NCBI GenBank assembly: GCA_030835845.1
Contig: JAUROD010000056.1
Location: 1-38,704 of the forward strand
DNA from: Flavobacteriaceae bacterium
Lineage (GTDB): Bacteria > Bacteroidota > Bacteroidia > Flavobacteriales > Flavobacteriaceae
Length of the DNA stretch: 38,704 nucleotides
Reading direction: 5' to 3'
The stretch's first letter is position 1; every line of letters begins with the position of its first letter. A program made the position numbers and the translations under genes. This document shows positions 23,570 to 31,585 of this stretch, one piece after another. Below the pieces are notes generated by a model that saw nothing but the letters and a program-made list of their open reading frames with translations, ran no database searches and was not told the DNA's origin.

Positions 23570-24868
23570 ATGAAAAGAACCCAAACTTCATTGCCTATAC
23601 TTATCATCGGAAATGGAATTGCAGGAATTACAGCTGCCCGTCATATCCGAAAAAACAGTAACCAAAGAATCGTAGTCATATCAAAAGAAAGTGACTACTT
23701 TTTCTCACGAACAGCCCTAATGTATGTTTTTATGGGACATATGAAATGGGAACATATTGAACCCTATGAAAAATCATTTTGGAAAAAAAATAAGATTGAA
23801 CTTATACAAGATGAAGTCTGTTCCATTGACGCAAAATCAAAATCGATTCGACTCAAGTCAAATGATATTTACTCCTATGACTCCTTAATTTTAGCTGTTG
23901 GCTCAACTCCAAATCTGTTTGGGTGGAAGGGTCAAGAATTAAATGGAGTTCAGGGCTTGTATAGTAAGCAAGACTTGGAAAAACTTGATAAATGGTCGTC
24001 TACTTCCCGAAAAGCAGTCATTGTTGGTGGTGGATTAATTGGTGTCGAACTTGCAGAGATGCTCCACTCCAGAGGTATTCATGTAAGCTTCTTAGTACGT
24101 GAATCTTCTTTTTGTGGAAATGTATTCCCAAAAGGAGAATCAGAACTAATCGGGAAACATATTCTCGCTCACGGAATTGATTTAAGATACAATACTAATT
24201 TGGTTGAAATTTTATCTGATGACAATGGTCGTGCAAGAGGAGTTATCACAGACAAAGGTGAACAAATTGACTGTGAATTGGTTGGTCTAACAGCTGGAGT
24301 GCGTCCTAATATAGATTTTTTGAAAGATACTGAACTTGAAATTGGAAGAGGGATTTTGGTAGATTCAATGCTCCAAACCAACTTGGAAGATGTATATGCA
24401 ATTGGAGATTGCGCAGAATTAAAAACTCCACAACCTCATCGTCGATCAATTGAAGCCGTTTGGTATTCAGGTCGAATGATGGGAGAAACGATTGCAGAGA
24501 CACTTACAAAAAAACCTACTCCTTATCTACCAGGAAATTGGTTTAATAGTGCTAAATTTTTTGATATTGAATATCAAACTTATGGACAAGTAACTGCAGA
24601 ACCTAATTCTGATGAGTTACAATTTTACTGGGAGCTAAATGAAAAAAATTGTGCTATTCGAATTGCCTACAAAAAGGAAAACAATCAATTTATTGGAATC
24701 AATAGTTTTGGTATTCGATTAAGACATGTAGAAATTGACAATTGGCTCACACAAAAAATAAAGGTAGATGAAGCGATAGAAAAACTATCTACAGCCTTTT
24801 TTGATCCTGAATTTTATCCTAACTATCACAAACAAATCAAATCAGCATGGAAGCAATATCAAAATTAA
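23570..24868 (+). CDS. NAD(P)/FAD-dependent oxidoreductase
   Basis: A two-dinucleotide-binding flavoprotein of 432 residues. FAD loop: ILIIGNGIAGITAARHIRK (about 10-28). NAD(P)H loop: AVIVGGGLIGVELAEMLHSRG (about 149-169). The second FAD motif is DVYAIGDCAEL (about 272-282). It resembles the reductase portion of NirB- or ferredoxin/rubredoxin-reductase-like enzymes. It overlaps by 22 nt the gene for a membrane polyferredoxin, so the pair most likely forms an electron path from NAD(P)H through FAD to membrane iron-sulfur clusters. Whether electrons serve radical SAM chemistry by ArsS, arsenic reduction or another acceptor is not shown. It starts 57 nt after DUF547 and may have its own weak promoter. 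Confidence 0.85.
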   Translation: MKRTQTSLPILIIGNGIAGITAARHIRKNSNQRIVVISKESDYFFSRTALMYVFMGHMKWEHIEPYEKSFWKKNKIELIQDEVCSIDAKSKSIRLKSNDIYSYDSLILAVGSTPNLFGWKGQELNGVQGLYSKQDLEKLDKWSSTSRKAVIVGGGLIGVELAEMLHSRGIHVSFLVRESSFCGNVFPKGESELIGKHILAHGIDLRYNTNLVEILSDDNGRARGVITDKGEQIDCELVGLTAGVRPNIDFLKDTELEIGRGILVDSMLQTNLEDVYAIGDCAELKTPQPHRRSIEAVWYSGRMMGETIAETLTKKPTPYLPGNWFNSAKFFDIEYQTYGQVTAEPNSDELQFYWELNEKNCAIRIAYKKENNQFIGINSFGIRLRHVEIDNWLTQKIKVDEAIEKLSTAFFDPEFYPNYHKQIKSAWKQYQN

Positions 24869-26379
24869 ATTGGTTAGCAGTTGGTAAAAACACTGCACTA
24901 ATCATAGGGCTAAGTGGTCTAGGATTACTTTTTCTTCCTCTTATTTCACCAATTTTTTCATCTTCTATTTGGCTAACAACTGCTCTTTTATGTATCGTTG
25001 TTGGGACTCTATTTTATAGTAATTTTCTATATAAAAATAGCCCAGCCGGAATTAAAAATAATGGTGTATGGTTTGATGGACTCAGTAATCGTGGTGTGTT
25101 AGGGTGGTTTATTGCTATGGCTCTTACTGGCTTCTACATTGTACTTTATTTTTACCCAGAGATATTGGGTTATAATTCAGAGAAAAGCACTGGTTTGATT
25201 GCATTTTTCGACCCGCTAAGTTTGTTTATGAACGGTAATCCTGCCTCACAATGGTTTGTTTATGGCTGTTTATATACACTGGCTATTTTAATTTTTGGAG
25301 TGAAGTTTATTTTTAAATATCGAAGTAATCCTTATCAAATAATTCGAACCTTATCCGTAATGTTTTTTCAATTTGGATTCGCGTTTTTAATTCCAGAATT
25401 GCTAACACTTTTTAATCCAGATACTCCTTATTTTGCTAAGGATTTAAAAAATATGTGGCCTTTAAATTATTCATTCTTTGATTCTTGGCATTTAAAAAAT
25501 ATGCTGAATGGTGGAAATCTTGGCATTTTCATGTTATTATCAGGGGTATTAATGATTTTTGTGGTCTCCCCGATTTTAACTTATCAATACGGAAAAAGAT
25601 GGTACTGTTCTTGGGTATGCGGATGTGGTGCATTAGCTGAAACTGCTGGCGATCCTTTTCGTCAGCTTTCAAGTAAAAAAATTAGTGTTTGGAAACTTGA
25701 GCGTTGGTCAATTCATGTCATACTTGTGTTTGTATTACTTACAACAATTGCTGTGATTTGGTCTTTTTTGAGTTCAAACCCTAATTTAAGTTCATTTTCT
25801 CGCGAAACATTTGTCATCGGTACAGTTAGTTTTTTATCAGTACTAATCGCGTTAATCTATTTTTTTAAACGCAAAGAAATGGATAAAGATGCTATTTACA
25901 GCATGTTATCCATTGGTATAATCATTGTTGGAACATTAAGTATTCAAGCGTTTTCAGGAGGAAAACACGTGCTTTTTATAAACAGTTATACTTTGTCAAA
26001 GTGGTATGGATTTGGAGTTGGTGCAGCTTTTTCAGGAGTACTTGGAGTTGGTTTTTATCCTTTACTAGGAAGTCGAGTTTGGTGTCGTTTTGGATGTCCA
26101 ATGGCAGCTATTTTGGGACTCCAACAACGTTTATTATCCCGATTTAGAATCACCACAAACGGGGGTCAGTGTATTTCATGTGGGAATTGTTCTGCTTATT
26201 GTGAAATGGGAATTGACGTCAGGGCATATGCTCAAAAAGGGCAAAATATTGTCCGCTCCTCATGTGTAGGTTGTGGTATCTGTTCAGCTGTATGTCCACG
26301 AGGTGTTTTAAAACTTGAAAATGGATCCCCTAAAAATCGAACAGATATACCAAATTATCCACTTGGAAATACATTATAA
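24847..26379 (+). CDS. Membrane polyferredoxin (NapH/NosR/CcoG-like 4Fe-4S protein)
   Basis: An integral membrane protein of 510 residues with about ten predicted spans. Two CxxxC loops typical of the NapH/NosR/RdxA group are present, RWYCSWVCGCGALAE and RVWCRFGCPMAAILG. A C-terminal soluble pair of [4Fe-4S] sites follows, CISCGNCSAYCEMG and CVGCGICSAVCPRG. Such proteins move electrons across or along the membrane to partner enzymes. It overlaps the FAD oxidoreductase gene by 22 nt and is followed 6 nt later by a glycosyltransferase gene. A membrane electron carrier within an arsenosugar operon has no function that I know of. Confidence 0.85.
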   Translation: MEAISKLNWLAVGKNTALIIGLSGLGLLFLPLISPIFSSSIWLTTALLCIVVGTLFYSNFLYKNSPAGIKNNGVWFDGLSNRGVLGWFIAMALTGFYIVLYFYPEILGYNSEKSTGLIAFFDPLSLFMNGNPASQWFVYGCLYTLAILIFGVKFIFKYRSNPYQIIRTLSVMFFQFGFAFLIPELLTLFNPDTPYFAKDLKNMWPLNYSFFDSWHLKNMLNGGNLGIFMLLSGVLMIFVVSPILTYQYGKRWYCSWVCGCGALAETAGDPFRQLSSKKISVWKLERWSIHVILVFVLLTTIAVIWSFLSSNPNLSSFSRETFVIGTVSFLSVLIALIYFFKRKEMDKDAIYSMLSIGIIIVGTLSIQAFSGGKHVLFINSYTLSKWYGFGVGAAFSGVLGVGFYPLLGSRVWCRFGCPMAAILGLQQRLLSRFRITTNGGQCISCGNCSAYCEMGIDVRAYAQKGQNIVRSSCVGCGICSAVCPRGVLKLENGSPKNRTDIPNYPLGNTL

Positions 26380-26385
26380 TAGTCA

Positions 26386-27078
26386 ATGGAAAATATCAAA
26401 GTGATTATACCAGCTCATAATGAAGAAAAGGCAATTGGTCTAGTCATTGATAAAATACCATCTATAGTCAGCGAAGTTATAGTGGTTAATAACAATTCAA
26501 CAGATTCAACTTCAGAGGTTGCCAAAACACACGGAGCAACTGTTTTAGAGGAAAAACAAAAAGGATACGGACACGCCTGTCTTAAAGGAATAAATTATTT
26601 GAAAAACAAAAGTAATCCACCTGATATTATCGTCTTTATAGATGGTGATTATTCAGACTATCCAGAGGAAATCACCCACATCCTTCAACCAATACTAGAT
26701 AATGAAGTAGGTTTTGTGGTGGGTTCACGAGTCGCAGCACTCCGTGAAAAAGGTTCAATGACACCTCAACAATTAGTTGGAAATGCATTGGCAAGTATGC
26801 TTATGAAACTACTTTATGGCTCGAAATTTACTGACCTTGGTCCTTTTCGTGGCATTCGGTGGGAAAGTTTGATGAGCTTAAACATGAAAGATAAAACTTA
26901 TGGGTGGACAGTCGAAATGCAGCTCAAGGTTTTACGGCAAAAAATAGCTTATACTGAAGTCCCTGTCTCTTACAAAAAAAGAATAGGTGTCTCTAAAGTT
27001 TCTGGAACAATAAAAGGGACTATCTTTGCCGGAGTAAAAATAATTGGTTGGATTTTCAAACATTATTTTAGCAAATAG
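26386..27078 (+). CDS. GT2 family glycosyltransferase, polyprenyl-phosphate type
   Basis: A 230-residue soluble or peripheral GT2 enzyme: IKVIIPAHNEEKAIGLVIDK, the donor site EVIVVNNNSTDST, the DXD-like FIDGDYSDYP, a VGSRV loop and DLGPFRGIRW. This resembles dolichyl/polyprenyl-phosphate glucosyl- or mannosyl-transferases (DPM1/ALG5-like) without the membrane anchor. It is not the TIGR04283 arsenosugar GT, which carries an RGRAxQMNxGA-like motif. Its likely product is a polyprenyl-phosphate sugar, which would suit the GT-C enzyme two genes downstream. Spacing is 6 nt before and 7 nt after. Confidence 0.8.
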   Translation: MENIKVIIPAHNEEKAIGLVIDKIPSIVSEVIVVNNNSTDSTSEVAKTHGATVLEEKQKGYGHACLKGINYLKNKSNPPDIIVFIDGDYSDYPEEITHILQPILDNEVGFVVGSRVAALREKGSMTPQQLVGNALASMLMKLLYGSKFTDLGPFRGIRWESLMSLNMKDKTYGWTVEMQLKVLRQKIAYTEVPVSYKKRIGVSKVSGTIKGTIFAGVKIIGWIFKHYFSK

Positions 27079-27085
27079 ATTATAA

Positions 27086-28588
27086 ATGGAAAAATTCTGG
27101 TTGTATCTTTCTATCCTTACAATGGGTGTTTATGGACTTTCATTGGTTTTAGTATTGCTATATAGCCTTGCTCAATTGAATTTATTGATCAATTATAAAC
27201 GTGCTCAAAAAAATAAAAAAATACTTAAAAATCTAGACATCTCTAATTCATCTGAGATTCCTTATGTAACTATTCAACTACCTGTCTTTAACGAGCTATA
27301 CGTGATGGAACGTTTGCTTAAGTGCATGAGTAAAATGAAATATCCATCAGATAAGCTTGAAATTCAAGTCCTAGATGATTCCACAGATGAGTCCATTGAC
27401 TTGACCAAAAAACTAGTTGCTGACTTAAAAAAGAAAGGGATTGACATTCAGCATGTACAAAGGGAAAAGAGAATTGGGTTTAAAGCTGGAGCATTAAAGG
27501 AAGGTTTAAAAACTGCAAAAGGAGAATTCATTGCAATTTTTGATGCTGATTTTCTTCCGAAAACAGATTGGTTGCTGAAAACAATTCCTCATTTCAATCA
27601 AAAAAATGTGGGTGTGGTTCAGACAAAATGGTCTCACATCAATCGAGATTATTCTGTACTAACTCAGGTACAAGCATTTGCACTTGATGCGCATTTTACA
27701 CTTGAACAAGTTGGTCGAAATGCAAATGATCATTTTATAAACTTCAATGGAACTGCTGGAATTTGGAGAAAAGAAACTATTATAGATGCAGGGAATTGGG
27801 AGGGAGATACATTGACTGAAGACCTTGATTTAAGTTATAGAGCACAGTTAAAAAAATGGAAATTTATCTACCTAGAAGATGTGCAAACACCTTCAGAATT
27901 ACCCGTGGTAATGAGTGCAATTCGTTCACAACAATTTCGATGGAATAAAGGAGGTGCTGAAAATTATCAGAAGATGATAAAAAAGGTTATTCGCCAAAAA
28001 GACCTCCCCTTATCTACCCGAATCCACTCCGTTTTACACTTATTGAATAGTACCATGTTTTTAAATGTATTACTCGTTGGACTTCTAAGTATTCCAATGC
28101 TATATATTAAAAATGAATGGGGACATTTGGCTTGGTTTTTTAACGTTTCATCGCTATTCATTGTAAGTACATTAATCTTTTTCTATTGTTATTGGGAATT
28201 ATATAAACGACAAAATGGAAGTGGATTAATGTCTTTTTTGGACTACATAAAAACTTTTTTTACATTTTACACTGTAGCGATGGGATTTTCATATCACAAC
28301 TCAATTGCAGTGCTTGAAGGTCATCTGGGAAAGCGAAGTGAGTTTGTTAGAACACCAAAATTCAATATCAAAAACCTCAATGATAGTTGGAAAAAAAATA
28401 AGTACATCCCCAAAAAAGTATCAAAAAATACACTTATTGAAGGCTTACTAACACTCTATTTTATCTTTGGAATCTACAGTGCCTTTATTGTTGGGAATAA
28501 TGGTGATTTTGGACTATTCCCATTCCATTTATTACTCACCATCGGCTTCGGCTTTGTCTTCGTTAATTCATTTAGAAGTCAGGGCTAA
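27086..28588 (+). CDS. Membrane GT2 glycosyltransferase, cellulose-synthase/CslA-like
   Basis: A processive-type GT2 of 500 residues. One N-terminal span (about 5-28) precedes the catalytic domain: VTIQLPVFNE, QVLDDSTDES, FDADFLP (DxD), TEDLDLSYR (TED) and SQQFRWNKGG (Q-x-x-R-W), a complete D,D,D,QxxRW set. Three or four C-terminal spans follow. The closest family sense is glucomannan-synthase (CslA) or ceramide-glucosyltransferase-like, adding hexose to a lipid or chain on the cytoplasmic face and possibly extruding it. Its stop TAA shares one base with the next ATG (TAATG at 28586-28590). Confidence 0.85.
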   Translation: MEKFWLYLSILTMGVYGLSLVLVLLYSLAQLNLLINYKRAQKNKKILKNLDISNSSEIPYVTIQLPVFNELYVMERLLKCMSKMKYPSDKLEIQVLDDSTDESIDLTKKLVADLKKKGIDIQHVQREKRIGFKAGALKEGLKTAKGEFIAIFDADFLPKTDWLLKTIPHFNQKNVGVVQTKWSHINRDYSVLTQVQAFALDAHFTLEQVGRNANDHFINFNGTAGIWRKETIIDAGNWEGDTLTEDLDLSYRAQLKKWKFIYLEDVQTPSELPVVMSAIRSQQFRWNKGGAENYQKMIKKVIRQKDLPLSTRIHSVLHLLNSTMFLNVLLVGLLSIPMLYIKNEWGHLAWFFNVSSLFIVSTLIFFYCYWELYKRQNGSGLMSFLDYIKTFFTFYTVAMGFSYHNSIAVLEGHLGKRSEFVRTPKFNIKNLNDSWKKNKYIPKKVSKNTLIEGLLTLYFIFGIYSAFIVGNNGDFGLFPFHLLLTIGFGFVFVNSFRSQG

Positions 28589-29916
28589 TGCGTCCTTTAT
28601 CACGTCTTTACTTTTATCTCTTTACCATCCTGTCTAGTGCAGGATACTATGCTTTTGGGTATCTTATTGAACGTGAACAAAGTCTCATTCTAACTGGATT
28701 GTTTGGTCTGCTTTTTTGTGTAATTTATTTTGTCAACCATCGGCTAAGTACGAACCAAATTTTTTGGTCTGGTTTAATTTTTAGGTTTCTTTTCATATTC
28801 TCAATTCCAATCCTGTCTCAAGATTTCTATCGATTTATCTGGGATGGCCTTTTACTGAACAATGGATGGAGTCCCTATGCATTCAGTCCAAATGAATTCA
28901 TGACTAATAATCTTGTCGTTGAAAATCCAATTTTTGAAATATTACATAGTAAAATGGGTGAATTGAGCGCCCAACATTATTCAAATTATCCTCCTCTAAA
29001 TCAACTAGGATTTTCCCTTGCAACATATTGGTTTCCAAATTCAATATTTGGAAGTATACTACTTATGAGGTTACTGATTATACTGGCAGATTTAGGTGTT
29101 TTCTTTGTTGGTAAATCACTTCTAAATCACCTTGGTTTACCTATTGAACGGATAGGCTGGTATTTTCTAAATCCATTGATAATTATAGAATTAACAGGGA
29201 ATCTTCACTGGGAGGGTGTAATGCTTATTTTCTTCTTGTTAGGTGTTTGGTTATTGATCAACAATAGAGTTATTGGTGCTGCAATTACTTTTGGACTATC
29301 TGTCCTGACAAAACTAATTCCATTGTTGTTTCTAGCTGTTTTTATAAGACATCAAACCATTAAAAGAAACCTTTTGATGGGAGTATCGGGTGTCACATTT
29401 TGTGTATTATTTTCTCTTCCTTTCTTCTTCAGTGTTGGACTCGAAAACTATTTAAATACGCTACAGCTATGGTTTAAAAATTTTGAATTTAATGGGAGTA
29501 TTTACTACATCATTCGTTGGATTGGATATCAAGTAAAAGGATATAATATTATTCGTCAACTGGGAGAAATAACTCCTTTTATCATCCTTTTTGCTGTTTT
29601 TGCATTTAGTTTTTTTCGATCAAAAAAGAAATTGGATAAAGTGTTTGAATCGATGCTTCTTTTATTGGCATTCTACTATTTTATTGCATCCATAGTCCAT
29701 CCTTGGTACGTAATTACCCTGGTTAGCTTGAGCCTATTTACACGATACCGCTTCGCTTTGGTATGGAGTGCGCTTGTCCCAGTCAGTTATGTCACCTATG
29801 GAAATCCAAACTTCTCAGAAAATTATTTACTTATTGGACTTGAATATAGTCTAGTGTATGGAGTTTTACTGTATGAATTAGTTCGAAAGGAGACTTTATT
29901 TAAGCATCTTCAGTAA
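28588..29916 (+). CDS. Polytopic GT-C-like mannosyl/glycosyl-transferase
   Basis: An integral membrane protein of 442 residues with about eleven hydrophobic segments. Motifs of polyprenyl-phosphate-dependent GT-C enzymes are visible: an acidic first loop SQDFYRFIWDGLLLNNGWSP and the conserved YPPLNQLGF. Related proteins are annotated as mannosyltransferases or GT87-like. It presumably uses a polyprenyl-phosphate sugar on the outer face of the inner membrane. It ends the operon, overlapping the convergent pseudouridine synthase gene by 21 nt, with no terminator between. Sugar and acceptor are unknown. Confidence 0.75.
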   Translation: MRPLSRLYFYLFTILSSAGYYAFGYLIEREQSLILTGLFGLLFCVIYFVNHRLSTNQIFWSGLIFRFLFIFSIPILSQDFYRFIWDGLLLNNGWSPYAFSPNEFMTNNLVVENPIFEILHSKMGELSAQHYSNYPPLNQLGFSLATYWFPNSIFGSILLMRLLIILADLGVFFVGKSLLNHLGLPIERIGWYFLNPLIIIELTGNLHWEGVMLIFFLLGVWLLINNRVIGAAITFGLSVLTKLIPLLFLAVFIRHQTIKRNLLMGVSGVTFCVLFSLPFFFSVGLENYLNTLQLWFKNFEFNGSIYYIIRWIGYQVKGYNIIRQLGEITPFIILFAVFAFSFFRSKKKLDKVFESMLLLLAFYYFIASIVHPWYVITLVSLSLFTRYRFALVWSALVPVSYVTYGNPNFSENYLLIGLEYSLVYGVLLYELVRKETLFKHLQ

Positions 29917-30630
29917 GTTAACTTCTTGCGCATTTAAATGCCTCCAACGACCTCTTGGAAGGTCGCGTTTATTTAAATGTGCATACGTCATTAAGTCCAG
30001 TTGTTCTACTTTATAATCAAGTGCTTCAAAAAGCATCGGAATAGCCTTGTATAGTTGCGAATAAATTTCTATGCCAACCACGCGTTTTGGTTCTCCAGAC
30101 ACAAAACTGATATCCTCAACTTCAATTTTCAAATCCTTATTAACCACTACACCAGCTTTGATCTTTTCAATGTCTTTAGAAGTAATGTTTTTATCTAAAA
30201 TAACCTGATAGATTTTTCGAATTCGTGTTTTGTTAGCACGTAATTTGTCCAATATTATTTGATCATTTGTAAAAAGAAGTAAGCCCGTTGAAGGTCGGTC
30301 CATAGCATGGACAGGGTCAATACGAAAAGGTGCTGCTAATGAAACAAGTTCCAGCACATCTTTCTTATAATTTCCTAGCTTCAGAGATGCTAAAAAACCT
30401 TTTGGTTTATTGAGCAATACATAGGTTGGCTTATCCGAATTAATACGTTGACCATCAAAACGGACTTCATCTCCTGTCTTCACCTGATAACCCATTTCGG
30501 TAACAACTTTGCCATTTACTTTTACTGTTCCAAGTGAAATGTGCATGTCTGCCTCTCTTCGCGAACACATCCCTGAGTTTGCTATATATTTATTTAGACG
30601 AATGGTAGGTGTCTCTCTTTTTGATGCCAT
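29896..30630 (-). CDS. RsuA/RluB-family pseudouridine synthase, divergent
   Basis: 244 residues with an N-terminal S4 RNA-binding domain (IRLNKYIANSGMCSRREADM...GTVKVNGK) and a pseudouridine synthase domain. The catalytic Asp is present (Asp111), but the family motif GRLDxxTxGLLLLTND reads HAMDRPSTGLLLFTND here. The C-terminal RNA-contact motif, normally G-x-N-R-x-V-R-R-M-F, reads SQLYKAIPMLFEAL. The ending DLPRGRWRHLNAQEV is normal. Family role: isomerising a uridine in 16S or 23S rRNA. The altered motifs suggest a changed target or weakened activity. It precedes the isoprenoid genes in transcription order only by position: it lies 48 nt downstream of ubiA. Confidence 0.85.
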   Translation of the reverse strand: MASKRETPTIRLNKYIANSGMCSRREADMHISLGTVKVNGKVVTEMGYQVKTGDEVRFDGQRINSDKPTYVLLNKPKGFLASLKLGNYKKDVLELVSLAAPFRIDPVHAMDRPSTGLLLFTNDQIILDKLRANKTRIRKIYQVILDKNITSKDIEKIKAGVVVNKDLKIEVEDISFVSGEPKRVVGIEIYSQLYKAIPMLFEALDYKVEQLDLMTYAHLNKRDLPRGRWRHLNAQEVNLLKMLK

Positions 30631-30678
30631 AATTTTTTCTTCATTTATGTACTTTACTCAACTATAATTTTTTAAAAT

Positions 30679-31581
30679 TTAATGGAGGGAAGTACGAATA
30701 AATACAATACAAAAGACCCCAGCCAAAATTAAAAATTTGAGTAAATTATGAATCCAAAGATACGCCTTTTGTGTGGTTGACCTCCATATAAGTATAAGGA
30801 TTACAAGTAAATATGGAACACACAGAATAAAGTAAAAGTACATACCACCCAAAAGATCTCTATGTTGGATCATTTTAAAGATCGGTATGAACGAAAAAAG
30901 AATTAAAGCAGAGAGAATTTGCTTTGTTATTATAACACCAAAAGTAATTGCCACTGTTTTGTATTGCCTCACCCAATCGCCACGAAAATTTTTTAAGTCT
31001 TTTACTAAATCTCTTACAAGTATTATTATAAAAAGGAAAAGTGCATGGTATAATACCCAAATGGTCATGTTATCGTAGTAAAGTCCAATCGCAAAAAAAG
31101 GAGTGATTGCGAGAAAAGCTGCAAAAAGATTACTTGCCCAAAATTCTTTTTTGAGTAAGTGACTGTATAACCAAATCCCTCCTATATATATAAAGAAGAA
31201 AAGAAGTGCTCTAAAACTAACACTTGCAGCTAATACAAGAGATATCAAATTTAAAAAAGCATAGAGAAAAAGTTGCTTACGTATTGATACAATTTGATGA
31301 ATTAAATATTGTTGTGGACGGTTAATTTGATCTTTTTCTGCATCATAAAAATTATTTATCAAATACCCTGCAGCAATAGCAAGTGAAGAGGATAATACCA
31401 GAAAAAAAAGATGTTTATCGGTTAAATGCGTCCACCAGCTAAATTGAGGTGCCAAAATATAGCGGGCACTTAGATATTGAGCAATAACTAAAATAAAAAT
31501 GGTGTACGCCCGTGCTGAAGCAAAAATTGAAAAAAAAGAATGGAGAAAAGTAGTATACAATTTATTTCTCTCGGAGTTCAT
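30679..31581 (-). CDS. UbiA-family prenyltransferase (GGGP geranylgeranyltransferase-like)
   Basis: A polytopic membrane prenyltransferase of 300 residues from the ATG at 31581; an upstream in-frame start at 31680 would run 95 nt into the kinase gene. The two aspartate-rich motifs are NNFYDAEKDQINRPQ (N-x3-D-x3-D) and RDLVKDLKNFRGDWVRQYKT. Bacteroidota members of this type are annotated as digeranylgeranylglyceryl-phosphate-synthase-like; the native acceptor (a quinone precursor, glycerol phosphate or heme) is unsettled. It lies 4 nt after the mevalonate-type kinase gene, linking it to isoprenoid supply. Typical fold with about eight spans. Confidence 0.82.
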   Translation of the reverse strand: MNSERNKLYTTFLHSFFSIFASARAYTIFILVIAQYLSARYILAPQFSWWTHLTDKHLFFLVLSSSLAIAAGYLINNFYDAEKDQINRPQQYLIHQIVSIRKQLFLYAFLNLISLVLAASVSFRALLFFFIYIGGIWLYSHLLKKEFWASNLFAAFLAITPFFAIGLYYDNMTIWVLYHALFLFIIILVRDLVKDLKNFRGDWVRQYKTVAITFGVIITKQILSALILFSFIPIFKMIQHRDLLGGMYFYFILCVPYLLVILILIWRSTTQKAYLWIHNLLKFLILAGVFCIVFIRTSLH

Positions 31582-31585
31582 TGCC

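Noticed and set aside
18979-29916. An arsenic-resistance (ars) operon
   Set aside because: No ArsR, arsenate reductase, ArsB/Acr3 pump or ArsA is present; the ArsS/ArsM/CMD combination points to arsenosugar synthesis.
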